Counted from the first letter of the stretch, positions 1 through 13,059 are shown. The stretch: DNA of 64,000 nucleotides from Takakia lepidozioides (GCA_030704615.1 CM060731.1:88828756-88892755), one strand, 5' to 3'. A program made the numbers and translations. Notes: a model not told the origin generated them from the sequence alone.

Positions 1-60
1 GGCCAATTGTGCAAGAATTGGATTCGTGACTGAGAGCATCTGCCTACTTTCTTTGTGCAG

Positions 61-967
61 GAGGGCAATGAGCAGGCATTATACTTTGATGCAGATATCC
101 TGGATGTGCAGCGGCGCAGACATGATGTGCGTGGCTGTCGCTGTCGCTTTTGGGTGCGCTATCGCCATGACCAAACTGAGGTACCTATGCTTTTGTGTTC
201 TGTGCATCTACGATTAGTGTTTTAAATGTTTGTATACCAGGGAGAATCCTCAGACATACATTTTGATTGACTTTGGGAGGTTTAAGGAAGATGTGTATAT
301 CAGGTACAAAAGGAACTAGGTAAAGATCTTCTGCAAGAGAGGCATTTACAATGATACTTTTTTGTACTGAAGGCCTCGAATCGTTGTGGTGGACATTTAG
401 GAGGTGGTGCCGTTGAGAAAAGTATGCAGAAGACCTGAAACAGAGCAACGGCTTCACCAACCACAGGGACAGGACCCAGGCCCCCAAGCTGGTACGTCCA
501 CAAGCAACACCACTACTGTCACCCCCTCCCAACCTGCTCCTGGTGGAGAGGTCTCCCGCCCAAGCAGTGCAGGCATAGTGCAGAGCGCCTCCATACAGCC
601 AAATGCTTCCTCTAGAAGTGCTGCTGCACCCAGCCTAGTCCCTCCTGCTGAGGGGACTCCAATTAATGCCGTTGAAGCTCCTGGTGGGAAGTCCAAGGTG
701 GTGCCTTTACCAGCACCAACAGCAGCAGTGGTGGCAGGTCCAACTCCAGCACTCACATCAGCAGCAGTCCCAGCAATGGTACCAGTCCCCTTGCCAGCAG
801 TAAGTCCTGCTCTAGAGCCAACTTTAGCACCCACAGCCACAATGGTGGTGCGAGAGCCAAAATCAGAGCCAGAGCCAGCACAGGTTCCAGATGGAGACCC
901 TTCTGCAACCACCATGAGTGCACCAGATAGTGCAGCTCCAGAAGGTTATACTGAACTAGGGTCCTGA
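61..967 (+). CDS. SAWADEE-domain protein, C-terminal part (SHH1/SHH2-like)
   Basis: Two 3' exons are visible: 61-180 after an acceptor at 59-60, and 401-967 after a GT-AG intron at 181-400; the TGA stop is at 965-967. Across the junction the protein reads [10 protein letters not shown], then RHDQTEE and [11 protein letters not shown]. This is the signature of the SAWADEE domain, a tandem Tudor-like fold with an HxnCxC zinc cluster. In Arabidopsis SHH1 this domain reads H3 tails (K9 methylated, K4 unmodified) and recruits RNA polymerase IV for RNA-directed DNA methylation. The remaining ~165 residues are a low-complexity Pro/Ala/Ser/Thr tail without a domain. The homeodomain and the domain start lie left of the window, so whether this is the SHH1 or SHH2 type is open. 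The SAWADEE call is firm; the length of the tail is less so. Confidence 0.85.
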
Positions 968-3394
968 TGTTGAGTAGTGATTGAGGCCTTGTGTCTTTTT
1001 TAATGTCAAATAATATGGAGAAATGGTGTTGAAGGCCACCAGCAAAGGATGATCAGCCATGGTCCTTGCTTGCAGTTGGACAGTTGATAGTGGATTGGTG
1101 CTGTGCAGTGAAATTCACAAAGGTTTTGCTCTTTTCAGTTTTGATTGCTGCACCATGTGTTTACATGTGATAGAGGTAGCATGGATAGCATCCTGGTGAA
1201 GGAAAACCTTCATTGTGGATTTTAGACAGTCAACTCCATTGGAGCAAGTTTGAGTCAAACCTGCTTAAGTGGATTTGAAGTGGTATAAAAAGATAGTCAG
1301 TGCGGCACAAGTTTTTGAAGCTGTTGTTAGAAGTAAGAACTCTCGGCTTTTCTTTGACATTGAGCTCTTGTTCCATTGTTATCTTACTGTGTCGTAAACC
1401 CACGGGGAGAGACTCCCCTTAACTTGAAGGTTCTTCACTAGATTTCTAGCCTAAATATTACACTGCTAATTTTAACTAACTGCTAGTTAATTAACAAAAT
1501 GTGAGGCCCTAATTCTCATTAGTTAGTTAGCTGATCAGATGCCTGATTGCAAGTTCCCCCCTTAACTTGTAGATGATGAGTTTTACTATCATGTAACAAC
1601 CCATTAGAAAGTTGAAGAGATCCTCATACTTGAGTGCCAGGTTGCTATTAGGCAATAAGCAACAGCTTTGCTGGAGTTGGTGTCAATGGCCATGCCCCTT
1701 GTTCCTGCCCAGCAATGGGGCAGTGAGCCACTAAGGCCAGGATGGGTCAAACCCATTTCCAATGCAGGACTGAATTAAGCTTGTGAGTGCCAAAAATTGC
1801 GTTTGTTACCATAATCTTTATTTGTCCTTGCCACTACCTGCTCACTACCACCACCTGCCAATGGACTGCGCAGACCACCATTTTCAGTTGTCAAGTTCTC
1901 ATGTGACTAGAAGCCTGTGATAGTTCTCATGGAGCTGTAATAAGAGTGTGAAACATGTTGGTGTAGCTGCACCGTTCCCTGGTCTCTAGAAAATCTGGGT
2001 GGCCTTACAATGTGCATGCAATGGAAACTCAGTTGTAGATGATCCATGGACTTGATTTTTCCCAACCCCAGACTTGGTATGACACAAAGCCCTCTATTTC
2101 ACATAATGGGACATTTTTCTATACTTCAAAATATGACTTGATAAGGGAAATTCTACCAAAGCCTAGTGGTAAAAGCTGGAATATGATATTCCATGGTATT
2201 CCTGGGGCAAAAACATGAGATCCACAAAGTGAAGTTTTTTGGACAGGAAGGTATTCAAAATTTGTAAAGGAAATTCTGAGCCAGTCATCACGACTCTGCT
2301 TTCTGGAGGCTTTCCTAGTCTACTTTACAAGGTCCTGGACACGAGCTTGTGCATTGACAAGATTTCTAATGCACGTCCAACCAAGTCCGACTACATGTGG
2401 CATGCAGGAATCAAGTATGGAAGTCTGGCATGCTGCCGGGGAAGGTCCATATGGGGAGCTTGGGCCTTGCACTCCAGTCACTGTATGCAGCGATGCAAAT
2501 CAGCATGTCTTGGGACTTGTTTCATCCCACTTGGGCTGCATACCAAAATCCTGGCAAATGGCCTGATCTCAGGACTTCCGACTGGCTATCCTATCAATCT
2601 GAAGCAGCTAGTGGCTCCTTGAAAAACTCCACAGCACAGGTGCTCTGTACCTGAACCCCAAGAGAAATTCATCCACAAGTCGGCTTAGACTTTGTCCACT
2701 GTATACTCCAGATCAGTCATCAAAGGTTTTGAAATGAAGTTCTGAATTGTACTCACCTGCAATGTGTCCCACCTTTGCTTACAGGTTGAACTCCCGTTGC
2801 CAGGCATTGCTATTTAAGAATTCTGATTTCTTAAATAGAACTCTGAACAGGGAGTTCAATCAGGACATGCTAGTACTAAGTAAATGTTTGTCCTAGTTAG
2901 AATCCAAGTACCAAATATGTAACTTGTCTATTCTCTGGAGTGGTTTCCGTTCATCTCTTAAGCAGCCATCACAGTTCTTGAATAATATCTCAGATACTTC
3001 TTGCAATCAAGTACAGTGTTACTGTTGCAAGATTGATGGAAAATGTGCTCAACAGCTGAACGTTTGTAGAAGCCACAGTATAAGATCACCCATCTGTGAC
3101 AAACAAGGCAGTAAGATAGCGGCGCATGCAGCCACTGCCAGGAGAAAAATGTGCACCTCTTATTGAACCTGCCCAATTAAAGGGCAGGGACTCGAAGTTA
3201 CCAATTTTCAATTCAGAACAACAACTGGGCTACTGTCACCAGAAAACTATAGTAATATTGTACAAAGGCAGGCGTGCGTATGAGGTACAATTGCAGATAG
3301 ACCTCCCGAGCCAGCGCGACCATGAACTTTGCGACTTAGATCCTTGATAGCCCTGCCAGGTCCTGTGGCAAAAAGCCAAAACCTGTGTAGCTGT
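968..3394. other. Intergenic DNA between two convergent genes
   Basis: This should hold the 3' UTRs of the SAWADEE gene (from the left) and the CRLK gene (from the right). The short ORFs here show no domain or composition bias. The only clear structure is the nested palindrome at 2786-2859. Confidence 0.6.
2786..2859. repeat. Nested palindrome (double hairpin)
   Basis: Outer arms TTGAACTCCC (2786-2795) and GGGAGTTCAA (2850-2859) are perfect complements. They enclose perfect inner arms TATTTAAGAA (2811-2820) and TTCTTAAATA (2828-2837) around a 7-nt loop. No coding sequence crosses it. It could be a small foldback element or a 3'-UTR structure. Confidence 0.7.
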
Positions 3395-6300
3395 TTAGAC
3401 CATTTCATTACTGTAATCTTCTCTCACACTGTTTAATCGTCTACTCCACTCACCATTTGAAAGCTGACTAGATGACTCAACCTCTGGTGAACCCTCAGCA
3501 ACTTGTGGCATGGTGTGGTTGTTGCTGTTCCGACGCTTGCCCAGCTTGCACAAACTTTGGACCACTGTACGTATTCTAGGTCGCCTCCTTGCTTGCTGCT
3601 CAACACACTTGTAGGCCAGTGCTGCCATTGAACCTAAATCTTCAGTGTTGCATTTTCCAGCCAGTCTTGAATCGAGTAACTCCCCCCAGCCGTCCTTTCC
3701 ATCTACACCCATGGCTGCCTGCACTCCATGATATCAAAGCAGTCACCCCCATGCCATAAACGCTACTCGTAACTTCCCACTATTCCCGGACACCAATATG
3801 ATATAAACAGTTCCCAAAAAGTGCTGCATGGAACAGGCACAGACTAACATGAGGCAGACAAGATGCATTAGGAGATCAACGTACGAGATGGACATAGTCC
3901 ATTAGTCCCTGTTGTGGGTTGCGGGCAGTTATGAGCTCAAACAGAAGCACTCCAAAGCTGTACACATCACTTTTTTCCGTGAAAATGTTGCTGGTCACAT
4001 ATTCGGGGTCCACATATCCAAATGTTCCCCTCACACCTGATGCTGTGGAATCTGTACTAGCCTCTTTGGATAGTCCAAAATCAGCCACCTGTAGCCACAC
4101 CATTCTGTCATTAATAGTGTAAGAATAAAATGCGAAACAAATGAGATCTAGGGCATTTCAAGTACATCACACACATTATCATGCAGCTCCATTAAGAACT
4201 ACAACCAAGGGCAAGAGAAACTACCCAAGAGAAATTAACCAACTTACCCTAGCCGTCATTGAGTCATCCAGTAAAATGTTTGCCGATTTGATGTCGCGAT
4301 GCACTACTGGTGGTATTGCCTGCGACCCAAAATCCAGCTCCCTTAGTAATACTACGGCTGTAAGGAAAAACGGGTAGTAGGGCAGGATACTTGGTCTTCA
4401 AGACTTGACATAAGTAAAACTGCTACCTTCACCTGGTAATGAGAGCTCATGACCCAGGTGTTCTATTGGACAGTACCACAGCCTCATGTGAGAGCCTCGC
4501 AATACCTCCTGTCAGGTGCTCATATGTTCAAGCCAGCAATAAGGGACTTGGGGGAAAAACCGATCAACATAAACCAAAAGAGAAACCCCTACTCCATGCA
4601 AGAATTTAAGGGGAAGGCTCCTGCATGGGGGGCCCTGTCTGGGCCCATTGGTTGCAAGCTACCTCAATGAAAGCTGCTTCTGCCTACAGAGAATAAAAAT
4701 TTACTTCTGACCAAGAGTTTGTACATGTTGAGGGCCTCACACATCTGCATTCTGAGTAGAGAGAGATAATGTAACATGCCCCAACACAATGGTGTTACAA
4801 ATCAACACCAGGAAGGGTGTTAACGTAAAGGCTAATGTCTAATGGCACAAGTCTAGGAGGCAAAAAGGGACATACTCCTTCATGAAGATATTCAATTCCT
4901 CTTGAGACATCTTGAGCTATACGCACCCTCCGGTCCCAGCTCAGAGGCTCATGTTCCTCATCTGTGACAATTTCCCCATATTAATTACAAGACTACTCAA
5001 GTTTTCATCAGCACTGAGGCAAACACAAGAATCTTACCCTCAAAGCACAAGCTGTCCATTCTACTGCTCAAAACACTCTCTACACACACCGTACTCCACA
5101 TATGCTGATTTTGCACAACTGTAAAAGCTCCTATGTTGGACCCTACTGACCCATTTAACAATCCAGAAAAATATCTCCAACACATTTTCCAACATCTTCC
5201 ACAATTCCATTGCCTCCTTGATGCTAAAGCTACCACCAGGAAACTAATAATGCCAAATAAGTTCTCAGCTGTTTCCAGGTTCTTACTGTATCCTTCAGGT
5301 TGTAATTGCATCAAAAAATATGTGCTCTGAATTTGACTAATCAACAAGTCCTTGCCTTCACACCCCTGATCTGCACTCATGGTAATAAACTTGTTCATCT
5401 ACAGCCTACAAGGGTGCTCCTGGCTAGAAGTAGTGCATGTGCTGCTCCAGCTGCCGTATAAATGTAGATAAGTCTAAAGGTGAAAATGCCCACAAACTGA
5501 ACACACCATTTAATCGCTGAGCCAGACTCCCGTGACTCATATACTCATACACCAGCATACGCTGGCCACGCTCCTCACAGTAGCCCACCAAGTTCACTAA
5601 ATTGCGATGATGCAGCCTTCCCAGCAGCATTACCTGCTCCAATATCCCATCCTCATTTAGCCTTCCTCTTGCTGTGTCATCAAAATCAGAACGAGCTCTT
5701 GCATAAGCATTCACGTTGATGTGCTAAAAATTGATTAAGTAATGTAAAGTTTGGTGCTCTCTCCCCCACCTTAATGGACTTTTTGATTGGAGAACCCATT
5801 GTCCACCCAATTTGCCTTCTCTGCCAAATAGAAACCCCCAAGGTCTCTGAAACTAATGATAAGCGGAAGACTCTGGTAATGACGGGGACCAGGGTGCTGC
5901 TAGGCCACCCAGCTGTAAGTCGGAACAGGGCCACCCAACTGCATCGGCTGAGAGAACTTTACAATGCCTCATGCCCTCAACAGAACATGAGTAGTGAAGG
6001 CAGCAGCAGAGTGGCAACAACCACTGAGGCCCTTCTATCCTAATCTGCCTTTTCTTGATGCATCCATGTTGCTGGCACTAAGCAGCTGTATCCCACCTAC
6101 TGATCTTCACTGAGGATAATAAGCAGCCAACCTTTAAGATGCAACCACAAATATGCTTGGACGCAAAGGATTTCCAGGGTTGATTGGGCAGGAACAACTT
6201 GCAAGCTAAGGTGGAGTGGACATGCTCTCGTCCTAACCCAATTCAAACCTTCAAAAGAGATGCCATTGGGGTTCAACTGACGAGCAAAATCCACTATGCC

Positions 6301-7203
6301 CATTCGACAAAATTTTGGATCATCCAATTCTTTTGGTTCCTGAACTGAGGTTGCAATGCCCTGTACAAATACGCGTATGACCTCAGATATTTCCTGGCAA
6401 TTGCTAAGCTACTCCATAAGGACCTACTGGCACCCATGAGAAAACCAAGAAAGGCAGTCGAGGCATCCTTCGCATGCCAAGAACCGCTGAGTGCTTGATG
6501 AATGTCCTGTGTCCAAAAAGTATTACCAGATATGCAATGAATTCATCATTCTGCTTTCCACAGTCTGTGTGAAAGAAAAGTGGGATTCACAGGGCGCAAA
6601 GGGAAGTACCTCTGTCTGAAACTCTTTGTCACCTTGCTTCGAGTGATGAGCCAAAACCTTCACAGCAAGAATTGTCCCAGACGGCTGCACAATGGCCTTG
6701 TACACCGGCCCAAATGCACCCTGTCCCAACATTGCTGTGAAATTGTGAGTTGCCTTGTGCAGCTCCCTGCCACCCGGATGAGCATCATTTAGCCTTGCAC
6801 AAATTCATTGACATGGAATGATGGTGCAAAAGCAGGCCACTTACTTGTAAGTGAACTTGGTGACACCAGACGAGGCCGGAATGAGGTTGTGACCACCCCA
6901 CCACGATCTCAACAAGCCACCAGGATGTGCATGCAGTGGATCGTGGGCAATCCCACTGTCAGACATGAGGGTGCTCGAGTTGACACCATTGACGCGGATT
7001 GGCAGAGCTAAAGCCCTGCGATCACCTCCACCCTTCTCAAGCCGGTTTCGCCGCACTCTGAAGCATAGAAGGATGCATCCAGCTAGAACCACTCCTATGA
7101 GCACCCCAATTGAAATGCCTACAATTACCCCCACGGGCAAGCCATTGCTCTTGCTCGCTGCAGAAGTGGGGGGAGAGGACACAGATTTTGTGTCCGCTGC
7201 CAT
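3395..7203 (-). CDS. CRLK: Calcium/calmodulin-regulated receptor-like kinase (CRLK1/2-like), intact
   Basis: Seven exons on the minus strand: 7203-6845, 6766-6610, 5633-5507, 4961-4876, 4319-4248, 4088-3885, 3718-3395. All introns are GT-AG and phases add up to 443 codons including the stop (442 aa). Residues 22-48 form one membrane span after a short outer segment. The juxtamembrane part has LPIRVNG and TLMSDSG, matching Arabidopsis CRLK1. The kinase domain follows: GQGAFG loop (134-139), catalytic Lys156 in [13 protein letters not shown] (250-257), DFG (270-272), [10 protein letters not shown], then [13 protein letters not shown]. Family knowledge: CRLK1 is a plasma-membrane Ser/Thr kinase bound by Ca2+/calmodulin that acts in cold signalling through MEKK1. 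All catalytic residues are present, so I expect an active kinase. The start is the ATG at 7203, placed as in CRLK1. Calmodulin binding is inferred from homology only. Confidence 0.93.
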
Positions 7204-8684
7204 TCACTTCACCTGCCCAACACTGGCACACAATTTCTGAGAATGTCAGAAACCCTCCGGTAACCTCTATCTTCACTAACATCCTCGAGAAATCACTTCT
7301 CAGCAAATACGCTCTGATCAATGAAAAACTTGCCCAACACTACCAAAGCCAGTGGATTACAGCGAATATTGGAACGCAACGTGAAAATGAGGGCAGCTGC
7401 ATTTGCCACTGGGCTCAATAAGTGGCTTCAACCCAACTTGATCCTTCCAATCAGCTTTCAGGTCAGGTCGCCCTAGCCAGGCACAGCAGCCTTCTCAACC
7501 TGCGCTACCAATTCTACAGCTTGATAGTCGCCATTCAATTGACAGGCCCACACTTACTATGAGTTTGAACTGCAGAAAGAATCCGGAAATGTTATCGATC
7601 GATCCGTTGAAGGGTTTTGAAAAACAGGCACTCCTCGTATGTATAAGTACTGGGTAGACACGCTATGAGACACAGCTCAACGTTAAACTCATAAGACAGA
7701 AATCCACAAAATGTTTTCGAATGCTACCCACTCAGCTCCACCGTCGCGTGCGCTTCATGCTGCCTTCCACCTTCACTCTACAAATCCACCACTCACCCGC
7801 CCTTCAACGCCAAACTTTCCCCTAGATCTTCATCCTCATTCCCGTACTCGGCGCACGATTATCACACCTTCACGGATCTGAAAAAAATGAACCCCGGGTC
7901 ATAGAGGCCCCGTCCTCCACAATTCACAAACTGTTCCCTCTTCCCCGGCAATTTCCTCACAACCCACCACACCTCGCTGCAGCTGCTGCCTGCCTGGGTC
8001 AAGGGCTCCTAGAGACCGGCTTTAGCCAGGCGCGTGGTACTACTTAGACACGCACAACCAAACAGCCAGTCAAACACAAACTTTGGTCCAAATTACATAC
8101 AGTAAGCATGTATTCTGAATCACAAGTGTTCTTCTTCTTCCTAGTCCTCCTAACCCAAGAAAAAAAGGGGAAACTTGGGAATGGCTTGGCTTCTTGGATA
8201 TTAAGTGGGTCTGTGGGGGATGTCGCTATGAAGACACAAATGGGGCTCAAAAGTCCACAATAGTGCAATATGAGGGTGGGCCATGGCTGTAATCCATATC
8301 TCAAAGTGGTGAGCCTTACATTGGATTTCTCCAAAAACATAAATATTGATATATCTTATTGGTTAGTATGCTGACACATGATGATATTGGTTATTTCTGT
8401 TGGAGTGTGATGTTTGGGTTCTTATATATTTGGAAGGCCAGATACTCATGGCCTTGGATTGTTTTAGCCGCAAAAAGTAAGCATAACTTCCATTGGCTTG
8501 ACCTTATGTGGTTTTTTTGGGGGGTGGGAAGGGGGGGTGTGTGTGTGTCCTTACATCCCATAATTATTTTTATTTTTTTCTGCACAAGTGAAGGCAAGTT
8601 TACTTCACTGCGAAGAAAACTACAAAGCAACCCCTAGCCAGGAGATAAAGGGGCTTCACCCCAAGCCCAGCAGGGGCGTGGAGA
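7204..8684. other. Upstream region of the CRLK gene
   Basis: About 1.5 kb holding the presumed 5' UTR and promoter of the leftward kinase gene. I see no convincing TATA box at a sensible distance, and no coding domain. A G/T-rich low-complexity stretch lies at 8508-8555. Confidence 0.5.
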
Positions 8685-9066
8685 TCAAACTAATGAAATT
8701 GACCCATTCTAGGTCTCTGATAGGACCACGTATCATGTCTACCAGCCCTGTAAAATAGCAGATGTTGTAACCCCCAAAGCTTGTCAAAATGAGAGAGGAT
8801 GTCTTGTTCAGCCATCAGGAAGTCATCTGCTGTTTTGATAGCCTCTTTCCATGTCATCTTGGCATAGTCAAGGAGGGCTTCCCAGACAAGCTGCTGCAGC
8901 TTCTCCTACTGCCACTTGACCTTATTGAAGACGAGATCATTTCTCTCAATCCACACAAGCCAAAGGATTATGCCTCTCAACAGTGACCAGATTGGACCAA
9001 AGAACCGGAGGCTTGGTAGAGTACATGAGGATGGTTTGGGCAGCAGACTGCCATGTCTGGCCAAGT
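8685..9066 (-). pseudogene. LINE (non-LTR retrotransposon) 3'-end fragment
   Basis: Read on the minus strand, about 120 codons contain WSLLRGIILWLVWIERND followed by FNKVKW, the pattern found after the zf-RVT zinc finger at the C-terminus of plant LINE polyproteins. An in-frame stop follows FNKVKWQ, after which the frame runs on for about 75 residues. Reverse transcriptase and endonuclease are absent. This fits a 5'-truncated, decayed LINE copy. A short match to a host gene is possible but less likely. Confidence 0.55.
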
Positions 9067-9130
9067 CTGTTGATGCAGGATTCTGTTGTTGGACTTACTC
9101 TGGACGGCAGAGTACCTCATGAGTATGCCA

Positions 9131-9645
9131 TTGGCCAGCAGACTGCTCAGCTCTGAGTCTGCTCAGTCCCTCAGTCTGGCCAAGGCCGAGTGAACTCGTG
9201 CAGCACAGTCTGCTGAGTGTGACTGGACAGCAGGCCGGCGAGAAGGCCTTTTGTGCGAGGCTGCTTAGTATGTTGGGATGTCCTCAGTCTACCCAGTCTG
9301 CTCGGTTTGCTGAGTCCACTCAATGTATTCAGTCTGATGCTTAGTCTGCTCAGGCAGACTGGACAGGGGACTGATGAGAAGACACGTGCAATTGATGAGT
9401 CTGCTGAGTTTTGATGAGTCTGCGCACTAGTCTCAATGGTTGTTTGTTGTCTGCAGTGTCTTTTGAGTCTGGTCAATCTGCTAAGTCTGCTAAGTCTGTT
9501 CAGTCTACTATGTTGTTTAGTCTGCTAAGTCTGATCAGTCTGCTCAGTCTGCTCAGTCTGCTCAGTGGACTCAATCTTTTCAGTCTGCTTACATAGTGGA
9601 GAAACATAGTGGCTTGGCGTCACGTGCCAGCAGACTGCCGCACTT
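9131..9645. repeat. CAGTCTGCT / AGCAGACTG short-motif array
   Basis: Dense irregular repeats of CAGTCTG and its complement, with a nearly perfect 9-bp tandem run (TCTGCTCAG) around 9537-9565. The array lies just beyond the 3' end of the MULE pseudogene. Its core AGACTG/GGACTG recurs in the arrays at 10685-11235 and 13060-13160, suggesting subterminal repeats of the same DNA transposon. Confidence 0.75.
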
Positions 9646-12466
9646 TTATTTCATCAAGGAGAATGATAGCATAGCAATTCCTAACCTATACTCTCTACTT
9701 TGCGACAGATATACGGCCTGAAACCCTGCGGATTGTCGAGTATATATATGTGTTGCTGGTGTAGGGGCAGACACCCTTTTGTTGGGTATCCGGAGCACTC
9801 TAGGTCGCGATTTCCAGGCTTCCACCAAGTCCCTTTTCCTTTTCAGGGACATGTTGTTATTGTCATTTACAGGACGGAAACGCTTTGCTGCTGCAGGGTG
9901 CAACATTCCAGCAGCACATTTGGCCAGGATATCAACAAGCTGGCCTCTACAGATACGAAGAGAGGACAAGACATAGGCCTCCAAGTATTTGTCATCACCA
10001 ACAATACGAAGGTATGTCTGCGAATTCTTCGTACATGGAGGTTGGGACGTCGACAGGGCACTCGCCATCATTTCCCAATTCCACATTGCCGCCACTAACC
10101 AACAGCAAAGTCTGTAATCCGCCATGGATGGTTCCCAATGTCGTGCCACAAGCTCGGACTATGAGGCCATCCGGCAGTTGTGGGTGAAGCAACTTCAGAA
10201 CTCGGACTTGATGCTTGCATAAATTCCCCTTCATTGCCCACGGGCACGTGCAACAAGCCCAATCGCAAACCGGATTGTAGACAATGTATGTTGTGTCGGG
10301 GTGATTGGTGCTGAGAACATACGATGGCTGTCCCGGGCTTACTGGAAGCGCGACATTGCATGTCGGAATGTCGCGGGCAGCAAGCACAGAACTGGAGACG
10401 TACTTTTCCTACTTGTCATTTCTTATGAACTCGTGCGTCTTCAAATGGATTGCGTACCAGTAGTGTATCAGCACACGTCCAGTGAGTTCCCATATGAGCG
10501 AGTCCACTCCCATATCCTTCAACAACTTTCCTGCGGTGACAGGGTCCTTCGTTTTCTTGCATGATTGCTTTACCCAAGCCTTGCGGACGTGCCAAAGGCA
10601 TAGGAAAATGAGTACTCCTTGAAAAACAGTTATGCACAATATATATGTCCACATGAGTATATTGAATGTGGACCAGCGGACTTCATATAGCAGACTGGGC
10701 CAGTGGACTGTCACAGCGCACAGTCTGAGTGGACAGTCCCAGTGGACTGTATTGGTGGGGGGGCATAGTGGACTGTGTTGGTCGACGACATTACCGGGAC
10801 AGACTTAGCAGACTCGGCCAATGGACTATCTCAGCGGACTGCTTCCCACCGGACGAGCACAGTGGGCTTGCATTGGTGGACTGCATGACTGGACCGTCTC
10901 AGTGGACTTCAACCCGGCGGAATGACCCAGTGGTCTCCTCCGTTTCAGTGGACTGTGTGAACGGACATGTTGCGATCCAGCAGACTGACCCAGTGGACTG
11001 TCTGAACGGACTTGCTGCGATCCAGCGGACTGACCCAATGGACTGACTCAGTGGACTCCTCCATCTCAGTGGACTGTGTGAACAGACATGCTGCGATCCA
11101 GCGGACTAACCCAGTGGACTGTCTGAAACGGACTTGCTGCGATCCAGCGGACTGATTCAGTGCACTGACTTAGTGGACTGACCCAGTGGACTGTCTCAGT
11201 GGACTCCTCTATCTTAGTCAGTCAACCCAGTGGGATGCGGCATCTGATATAGGGATCATGTGTGGCGCTTACCGAATAGCGTTAATTTATGCATCGGCAT
11301 CGTCCACAATGAAAGCATTGGGTCGCCAGTTCGGCATTTCTGCGAGGAGTGAATTGCGCAAGGCTGTCATCCACGGCACCAGGTCGGTTTACCGATTCCT
11401 CGCCGATATGATATAGGCAACTGGTATACCGGTCAACCACTCGTCGAATACCATCAACGTGTACAATGGAAACTGTTCAAATGGACAATGTCAGATGGTC
11501 ACAGGATACAAAGAACGCCAATTGCTGGACTTCAAGACTTCATAAGAGGCAGGAGGTCTGCTGCGGTACAAAGAGGGTCTGCCCCTCGGTCTTCTGGGGA
11601 GTACGCATGAAAATATACACAGAAGGTCAGCGCAGGCACGCCCAATGAATACCTGAGTTACACTATATGGTACTATGCTATCAGTTCCCACAAGTCCATG
11701 GAATCAAATGAGAGCACCTTGTGATGATTAGTCCCAAAGGTTGCATTGCATGCAACAATACGGGCATTTCCTAATTCCAGCATTCTCCGCTTCTGCCACT
11801 CAGTCTGCACGCCGATAGTGAAGGTCAAGTCTCTGTCGAAATGTTGGAATGTTGGCGCCAACTTCTCCTCTTGATAGAAGAAGACTGACTTCGGATTTTG
11901 GTCCTTCCACATGCGGACACTTTCAGCATCGTCTTGACATGCTTTTTGAAGGTTTGCCAGGCCCGTTTCTCCTAGAGGTTGCGGACATCTTGCTCCAAGA
12001 GGAAATCATCACGTGTTCATGCATCTCCCAACCCGGTGTTGTTCATGACGTGTTCTTTATGCTCCATCATGACTTGGGCAACCGACAGGCCTCGGCACAA
12101 ACACTCCATGACCCAAGCTTTCAATTCCTCGCTAATGTGTGGGGCGTAGGCGTGGTGGGTGTTCTAGAACTCAGCCGACTTCCTATGTGAGGCTTTGCCT
12201 TGTGCATCTTTATGTTCCATGTTGTTGTAGTACGTCAGCACACAAATGTCTGGGCCGAGATAGCATTGCTGGACCTTGAAGAAACACGGGCAACCTCGCT
12301 TGCAGTACGACTCTACATACTCCGACTTCTTTCTCCTCGGGCCTTTATGTGGGTTAGATGTTCCAGCACCCACATCCGGTCCTCCACGCTTTTGTTTTGG
12401 GTCCTGGACGATTGCATTGTTCGTGCGCTTGTCATCGGGTCCATAGCAGCACTGATACCTGGACAT
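9646..12466 (-). pseudogene. MULE/FAR1-type DNA transposase with SWIM zinc finger, inactivated
   Basis: Domain order on the minus strand is that of MULE transposases related to FAR1/ZSWIM proteins. First comes a FLYWCH/WRKY-GCM1-type zinc finger (12466-12164; CKRGCPCFF ... YYNNMEHKDAQG). The DDE core follows: ACNATFGTNHHK at ~11750, intron, PLYTLMVFDEWLTGIPVAY at ~11450, and FIVDDADA at ~11300. After an intron come FLCLWHVRKAWVK (~10590) and a SWIM finger (CDWACCTCPWAMKGNLCKH, ~10250). Two lesions kill it: the first catalytic Asp of the usual CDATFGTN motif is Asn, and a TAA stop follows DDADA directly (~11288). Further frameshifts lie near 10014. Flanking and intronic GGACTG arrays suggest it sits inside a long element; no terminal inverted repeat or target duplication was identified. 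Confidence 0.8.
10685..11235. repeat. CAGTGGACTG array inside a transposase intron
   Basis: More than 20 copies of (C)AGTGGACTG or GCGGACTGA lie between the exon ending at ~11275 (donor GTAAGC on the minus strand) and the exon starting near 10624. Within it a ~123-bp unit containing GTTGCGATCCAGC or GCTGCGATCCAGC is duplicated (about 10945-11067 and 11068-11190). Confidence 0.8.
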
Positions 12467-13059
12467 AAAATCAAAAATTGATATCCATGGACTCGTGGAA
12501 GCATGAAATCACAATAGGTGAGAAACAGAAATAAAAAAGACAAGCAATGGCACTACAGAAGGACTGTGAGGATGGTGCACACATGATACTAGTCAGAAAT
12601 GTGTTGGCTCTGGGCGCTGTTCGCGTGCCGGGCTCCACTTTAGAATGGACGTTCACCCAAAACTGAGTGGGACACTCCTCCAAACTCTCCACTCCAAGGA
12701 CAAAGTCCGCAACTCTATCCCCAAGGTATGCAGGCCTTTTGAACATTCACTCGCACACCCATAAACCCATTTTGTGCCTCACTCTTCCAATGGAGGTCCT
12801 TGTGGTTGAAAGGTCCAGGTTTTGGTGTTTGCAAACATTGCCGAAGAGGTCATATAAGGGGACTTTCAGTTTTTAGTATGTCCTCGCCTTTTGCTTCTAC
12901 ATCCATGCCTTGTACAATGCAGAGGACACGCTTCAGAAGCTGCAAGGAACGCGGCGCAGTATAGGGCAAGATGGACAGCGTGCAATCTGCAACAATGTAC
13001 ACGTTCGCGACTGCTAGCAAGTGGTAGGCGGCAGGGATAATGGAGGGTTCGGATGCATT
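12467..13059. other. Non-coding flank of the MULE transposase
   Basis: Presumed 5' region of the leftward transposase. The short ORFs here have no recognisable domain. Confidence 0.35.

Noticed and set aside
404-967. Independent 187-codon gene starting at 404
   Set aside because: It opens with GTG and continues the SAWADEE domain from the exon at 61-180 across a clean intron.
10685-11235. CRISPR-like repeats
   Set aside because: Repeats are short, irregular and spacers are not unique; the context is a plant transposon intron.
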